Shown here: in pieces, positions 60,423 to 64,000 of the stretch
Layout of the letters: each line of letters starts with the position of its first letter
Numbering within the stretch: the first letter of the stretch is position 1
DNA from: Bacteroidota bacterium
GTDB taxonomy: Bacteria > Bacteroidota > Bacteroidia > Bacteroidales > Lentimicrobiaceae
Direction: 5' to 3'
DNA length: 64,000 bases
Assembly: GCA_023434665.1 (NCBI GenBank)
Contig: JAEYSM010000016.1
Coordinates: 162,184 to 226,183, forward strand
Notes under the pieces: generated by a model
What the model was told of the DNA's origin: nothing
The model's input: only the letters and a program-made list of their open reading frames with translations
Database searches by the model: none
Made by a program: the position numbers and the translations under genes

Positions 60423-61073
60423 TTAAAACTTTGTCCGGCAAATGAAGCTGGCATCAGGGTGCCGGTAGAGGTTATCTATTGCAACGTAGGTAAAACCATA
60501 CCGTTGTACCGGTTGCAAAGTCTTTTCCGGTTTAAAGACCTGATTATAGGCTTTGTACACAAGTTCAGCGCAGTACATCCGTTCATCTGTGGAGAGATCG
60601 AAGTCCATGTCAAAACGGCAACTGTCCTCAAATTTCTTTCTTAGGAACCGATGCAGGTCAGCCAGTTGACTGCTATCCAGGGGGTAGCGGACAATAGCAA
60701 AGCGCAGATTGTTTTCAGGTGAAAACCATTGTGTTACTTCTTCCCGTCTCAGCTTTTCATCCGGATTGTCTTCGCCGCCTATGCTGTGATAGATCACCGG
60801 GCGGCCGTCCTCTATCCAGGCGATGCCACAATGGGAATAAGTGGGATCAACGCTGTTGAATCGGGAAAAAATATAACTGGTGGCATCAGATCCCATCCGC
60901 AGCACCAGATCGCCTGACTGTAGCATTTTCGTAGCAACACCGATTTTTTCCAAAGCCAACTTACTGCGAAGAACCTGATCAGTCCCCGGCTCATTTGCCG
61001 GGGCCAGTCGGGTCCAGGCCCAGGTAGCCGCGACAGCAAGCAAGAGGAAAACCGGTATCAAGACCCAACGCAT
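60423..61073 (-). CDS. YiiX/YebB-like permuted NlpC/P60 cysteine hydrolase
   Basis: A 216-residue protein with an N-terminal membrane anchor or signal (VLIPVFLLLAVAATWAW). The fold of permuted papain-like amidases is suggested by LQSGDLVLRMGSDATSYIF, the His in PTYSHCGIAWIEDG (~80) and the Cys in RMYCAELVYKAYNQVF (~167), order His before Cys as in the YaeF/YiiX group. The substrate may be a peptidoglycan or lipid amide. It precedes the DUF4878-like gene by 28 bases, possibly one transcript. Confidence 0.85.
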   Translation of the reverse strand: MRWVLIPVFLLLAVAATWAWTRLAPANEPGTDQVLRSKLALEKIGVATKMLQSGDLVLRMGSDATSYIFSRFNSVDPTYSHCGIAWIEDGRPVIYHSIGGEDNPDEKLRREEVTQWFSPENNLRFAIVRYPLDSSQLADLHRFLRKKFEDSCRFDMDFDLSTDERMYCAELVYKAYNQVFKPEKTLQPVQRYGFTYVAIDNLYRHPDASFICRTKF

Positions 61074-61143
61074 GGGGCAAATTTACAAGTCTGCATTTTG
61101 GATTCGAATAATCAAAACTTGTATCTTTATAAAAATTACCAGC

Positions 61144-61539
61144 ATGAAGAAGATTTTACTGGCCCTTACTGTACTGACATTAGCTTTACCGGCTGCTCAG
61201 GCGCAGGAGAGCAAAAAGGCATCTGCTACAGAAATGCAGACCGATCAGAAAAGGGCTTTTGCATCACAAATCAATGAGCTCGAAGCAGTAATCACCCGCG
61301 AGAATAAAGATGGGGCTCATAAAGTGTTTCAGGAGCTCAGTGTCAAGATGCACGACGTCATGAAACAGACCAACCAACAATTGCAGAATGCAGGAGCGGA
61401 CCAGAAAGCAAGACTGACTGAGATCGCCAGCGTCCAGAACAGACTCTATAGCGAGACCAAGAAGCTTTCTGCAGACATGATGAAAAACAAAACTGAGCTG
61501 ATCAACGCGCTCAGGGAGTTCATAGAAACGGTACATTAA
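61144..61539 (+). CDS. Small secreted helical protein
   Basis: A 131-residue protein with signal peptide ending AQAQ. The mature part is polar and all-helical (MQTDQKRAFASQINELEAVITRENKDGAHKVFQELSVKMHDVMKQTNQQL...SETKKLSADMMKNKTELINALREF). No family is recognised. The ATG at 61144 is supported by a promoter-like TTTG (61097-61100) and TATCTTTA (61122-61129) with 21 bases between. A strong terminator follows. Confidence 0.7.
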   Translation: MKKILLALTVLTLALPAAQAQESKKASATEMQTDQKRAFASQINELEAVITRENKDGAHKVFQELSVKMHDVMKQTNQQLQNAGADQKARLTEIASVQNRLYSETKKLSADMMKNKTELINALREFIETVH

Positions 61540-61600
61540 AAGAGGTCCGGAACTGTTCCCGTCCAGACCAATCCTTCGATAAGGCAATTTAATTGTACAG

Positions 61601-61635
61601 GACCGGTGATCAGCTGAGCTGATCACCGGTCTTTT
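61601..61635 (+). terminator. Terminator after small secreted protein gene
   Basis: GACCGGTGATCAGC and GCTGATCACCGGTC, 14-base arms with a 3-base loop, followed by five T. The 166 bases after it, up to 61801, show nothing recognised. Confidence 0.93.
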
Positions 61636-61801
61636 TCTATTCCCCTGGTCAGACTGCCCTACGACTTAAACTTTCCATCTGCGGATTGTTTCCCGGCACT
61701 TCCTTTCAGCAGTTCCTGCCGCTAATCACTTTATTAGTAATTTCACGGCGCAATTAGCTATCCGCTTTGCAAAGCTTTACATCACCAGTAAATCATTGTT
61801 A

Positions 61802-62800
61802 GTGAAAGCCATCATTCCCGTTGCAGGTGCAGGTACTAAACTCCGGCCACTCACCTATACGCAACCTAAAGCACTCATCCCCATCGCTGGTAAAACAATC
61901 CTTAGCGTGATTGTAGATCAGCTTCTGGAAGCGGGCGTCAAAGAATTCATTTTTGTTATCGGCTATCTCGGTGAGAAGATACAGCGTTATATCGCCAAAA
62001 CGTACCCGGACCTGAGTTATACATTGGTCACCCAGAACGACCGCAGGGGTACGGGACATGCCATCTGGCTCACACGCGATGCGGTGAAGGATGATGAAGT
62101 ATTCATCGTACTGGGCGATACCATCTGCGATTATAATGTGGCGGAGATCCTCAAAAGCGGGGTATCTATGATCGGTGTCCGTAAAGTCGACGACCCCCGC
62201 AGTTTTGGTGTCGCCGAACTAAATGAGCAGGACGAGGTACTGAAGGTGGTCGAAAAACCCCTGATCCCTAAGTCCAATATGGCCATGGTGGGCATCTACT
62301 ATATCAAAGAAACAAAGGCCATGTTCGAGGCGCTCGACCAGCACCTGAGCAACAGGATCGAAGAGGAAGGAGAATACCATCTTACCAATGGGTTGCAATA
62401 TATGATCGAGAGCGGCCACCAGTTCAAAGCCTTCAGGGTCAATAACTGGTTCGACTGTGGTAAGAAAGAGACCCTGCTTTCAACCAACGCCACCCTGCTG
62501 AAAAGCCATACGGGTCAGGAGGGGAAGGTCCTGGCTGACCGGTACAATAACAGCGTGATCATTCCTCCGGTCAGTATCGCTGATGGCTGCAATATCACCA
62601 ACTCGATCATTGGGCCGAATGTCACTATCGGTGAAAACACGACCATCCAGTCATCTATCGTCAAAGACTCGATCATCGGCTCTTTTGCAGAGCTGAATGA
62701 AGTAGTCCTCCACTCCTCGATCATCGGCAGCGATGCGTTCGTCAGAGGATTGAGCCAGTCTTTGAATATTGGTGATAATACGGAGATTGATCTTGGATAA
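61802..62800 (+). CDS. NDP-sugar pyrophosphorylase (nucleotidyltransferase)
   Basis: A 332-residue nucleotidyltransferase making an NDP-sugar from a sugar 1-phosphate. The start is non-ATG: GTG at 61802 gives MKAIIPVAGAGTKLRPLT, the standard N-terminus; TTG at 61796 is possible. The signature is GAGTKLRPLTYTQPKALIPIAGKTIL, the metal Asp is in VLGDTICD (~105) and IEEEGEYHLTNGL and NWFDCGK follow. The C-terminal ~85 residues are left-handed beta-helix repeats (NITNSIIGPNVTIGENTTI). RmlA/GlmU-like; base and sugar not certain. A heptad array starts 1 base after its stop. Confidence 0.88.
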   Translation: MKAIIPVAGAGTKLRPLTYTQPKALIPIAGKTILSVIVDQLLEAGVKEFIFVIGYLGEKIQRYIAKTYPDLSYTLVTQNDRRGTGHAIWLTRDAVKDDEVFIVLGDTICDYNVAEILKSGVSMIGVRKVDDPRSFGVAELNEQDEVLKVVEKPLIPKSNMAMVGIYYIKETKAMFEALDQHLSNRIEEEGEYHLTNGLQYMIESGHQFKAFRVNNWFDCGKKETLLSTNATLLKSHTGQEGKVLADRYNNSVIIPPVSIADGCNITNSIIGPNVTIGENTTIQSSIVKDSIIGSFAELNEVVLHSSIIGSDAFVRGLSQSLNIGDNTEIDLG

Positions 62801-62801
62801 A

Positions 62802-62883
62802 AGTAGTCAGTAGACAGCGGCCAGTAAACAGTGTAAAACGTGCCAATTAAAAAGAGAAAATCAGTAGACAGAGGTGAGCAGAC
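62802..62883 (+). repeat. Heptad arrays in sense of upstream gene, unit AGTAGAC
   Basis: Units AGTAGTC, AGTAGAC, AGCGGCC, AGTAAAC, AGTGTAA (62802-62836), then AGTAGAC, AGAGGTG, AGCAGAC (62863-62883). The first starts right behind the stop codon. Confidence 0.75.
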
Positions 62884-62901
62884 TGTGCAAAAGTTGGCAA
62901 A

Positions 62902-62976
62902 ACTGAACACTGACCACTGACCTGACCACTGACCACTGACCACTGACTACTGACCACTGACTACTGACCACTGACT
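62902..62976 (+). repeat. Heptad array in opposite sense, unit ACTGACC/ACTGACT
   Basis: Ten full 7-base units and one 5-base unit (TGACC at 62923). The last seven alternate almost regularly between ACTGACC and ACTGACT. The array ends 7 bases before the nitronate monooxygenase ATG. Confidence 0.92.
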
Positions 62977-62983
62977 ACTTAAA

Positions 62984-63946
62984 ATGTCCTTCAACACAGA
63001 CTACACACACTTCGAGAACCGGATTACCGGTTTATTTGGGATTGAGTATCCGATTATTCAGGCAGGGATGATCTGGGCTTCAGGATGGCGACTCGCAGCA
63101 GCGGTAAGCAATGCGGGTGGACTGGGTATCATCGGGGCAGGAAGCATGTATCCTGAAATCCTGAGGGAGCATATCCGGAAATGTAAAGACGCTACCGACA
63201 AACCCTTTGCGGTAAACCTCCCCCTGCTCTATCCGGATATTGAGAACCATGTGGCCATCATCCTCGAGGAAAAAGTCCCGATTGTATTCACCTCTGCGGG
63301 AAATCCCAAAACCTGGACCGCCACTTTTAAAGAGCAGGGCATCAAAGTTGTACACGTGGTATCCAGCGCCAAATTCGCAAAGAAGAGCGAAGATGCCGGT
63401 GTTGATGCTGTGGTGGCAGAAGGTTTTGAAGCCGGAGGTCATAACGGGCGGGAAGAAACGACCACGCTCTGCCTGATTCCTGCAGTGCGAGCCGCAGTTA
63501 GCATCCCATTGATTGCAGCCGGCGGAATCGCTACGGGAAAGGGAATGTTCGCTGCAATGGCGCTCGGAGCTGACGGTGTTCAAATGGGTAGTCGTTTTGT
63601 CTGCACCCCCGAGGCCTCCAGCCATCCCGCATTCAAGGAAGCTGTCCTGCAGGCTAATGAGGGCGATACGGTCCTGACCCTGAAAAAGCTTACTCCGGTC
63701 CGGTTAATACGCAATAGTTTTTACCAACAAGTACAACAGGCCGAAGACCAGTGTCTATCCAAAGAAGAACTGACGGAACTGCTGGGAAGGGCTCGCGCCA
63801 AGAAAGGCATGTTCGAGGGCGATCTGAACGAAGGCGAATTGGAGATTGGACAGGTGAGCGCCATTATCAGCGAGATCAAACCCGCTGCAGAAGTGGTAAA
63901 GGAAGTTTGGCAGGAGTTTGTGGAAACAGCAAAGAAACCGTTCTAG
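62984..63946 (+). CDS. Nitronate monooxygenase (NMO/2-nitropropane dioxygenase family)
   Basis: A 320-residue FMN-dependent TIM-barrel enzyme that oxidises alkyl nitronates; close relatives include FabK. Visible are FGIEYPIIQAGMIWASGWRLAAAVSNAGGLGIIGAGSM (~17-55), EGFEAGGHNGREETTTLCLIP (~145-165, His near the active site), IPLIAAGGIATGKGMFAAMALGADGVQMGSRFVCTPEAS (~174-212) for phosphate binding. The length matches. Whether it acts on nitronates is an inference. The start is only 8 bases after the heptad array. Confidence 0.88.
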   Translation: MSFNTDYTHFENRITGLFGIEYPIIQAGMIWASGWRLAAAVSNAGGLGIIGAGSMYPEILREHIRKCKDATDKPFAVNLPLLYPDIENHVAIILEEKVPIVFTSAGNPKTWTATFKEQGIKVVHVVSSAKFAKKSEDAGVDAVVAEGFEAGGHNGREETTTLCLIPAVRAAVSIPLIAAGGIATGKGMFAAMALGADGVQMGSRFVCTPEASSHPAFKEAVLQANEGDTVLTLKKLTPVRLIRNSFYQQVQQAEDQCLSKEELTELLGRARAKKGMFEGDLNEGELEIGQVSAIISEIKPAAEVVKEVWQEFVETAKKPF

Positions 63947-63968
63947 GAGGAATAGTAGTGCCTTCGGC

Positions 63969-64000
63969 AGTCGTGAGTCGTGAGTCGTGAGTCGTTAGAG
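63969..64000 (+). repeat. Heptad array, unit GTCGTGA, window end
   Basis: Exact 32-base match to 25766-25797, here 22 bases after the nitronate monooxygenase stop; it may continue outside the window. Confidence 0.9.

Overview
The window looks bacterial and Bacteroidota throughout. It shows Bacteroidota-type -7 boxes (TAnnTTTG) before several genes and tRNAs, many SPII lipoproteins, TlpA/DUF4369 thioredoxins, an HmuY-like protein, Bat proteins and paired M16 proteases. It falls into two parts that do not look like the same genome. Positions 1-25,110 are AT-rich (a few hand-counted 60-base lines gave about 32-43% GC), compact and free of tandem repeats. Positions from about 25,110 to 64,000 are richer in GC (hand-counted lines about 52-58%), look Chitinophaga-like by inference, and contain gene-poor tracts packed with short repeats. 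The switch falls just after a tRNA-Arg and its terminator. Both sides carry core housekeeping genes, so a chimeric join or a concatenation is more likely than a genomic island.

Left part (1-25,110): a truncated membrane glycosyltransferase-like gene; a MORN-repeat protein divergent from recR-argS; a HAD phosphatase; the CCA-adding enzyme; a pRiA4b ORF-3-like gene overlapping miaA; a secreted S9 peptidase; a hybrid histidine kinase; a lipoprotein GH13 amylase; a DUF2892-SRPBCC fusion; an M16 protease pair (one with HxxEH, one without it); mgsA divergent from pfkA (methylglyoxal shunt beside upper glycolysis); VanZ; a lipoprotein amidohydrolase; two thioredoxin-fold exported proteins; a small PAS protein; tRNA-Arg(ACG).

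Right part: a repeat-rich gene-poor tract (25,582-26,809), purL, small secreted and lipoprotein genes, a second repeat tract (31,185-31,974), DUF456, a third repeat tract (32,453-32,820), HmuY-like, TlpA, an outer-membrane protein, lon, a GT4 glycosyltransferase, an M49 peptidase, a five-gene run of lipoprotein/GT2/methyltransferase/GT39-like/rluF, a GNAT, purH, a tail-anchored hypothetical with a Zn-alcohol dehydrogenase, tRNA-Val(GAC), a WbpM/CapD-like nucleotide-sugar dehydratase, UvrD/PcrA, batB-batC only, a CRP-type response regulator with its histidine kinase, two exported proteins, a small secreted helical protein, a sugar nucleotidyltransferase and a nitronate monooxygenase.

The least explained content is in the gene-poor tracts of the right part. 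There are arrays of degenerate but phase-locked heptanucleotides, and separate arrays of degenerate 11-mers. A ~50-bp dispersed element occurs three times, with a conserved core and a T-rich tail. A 22-bp REP-like palindrome is also present. Several heptad arrays begin at, or within a few bases of, a stop codon and run in the sense of the gene they follow. None of this repeat content was seen in the left part.
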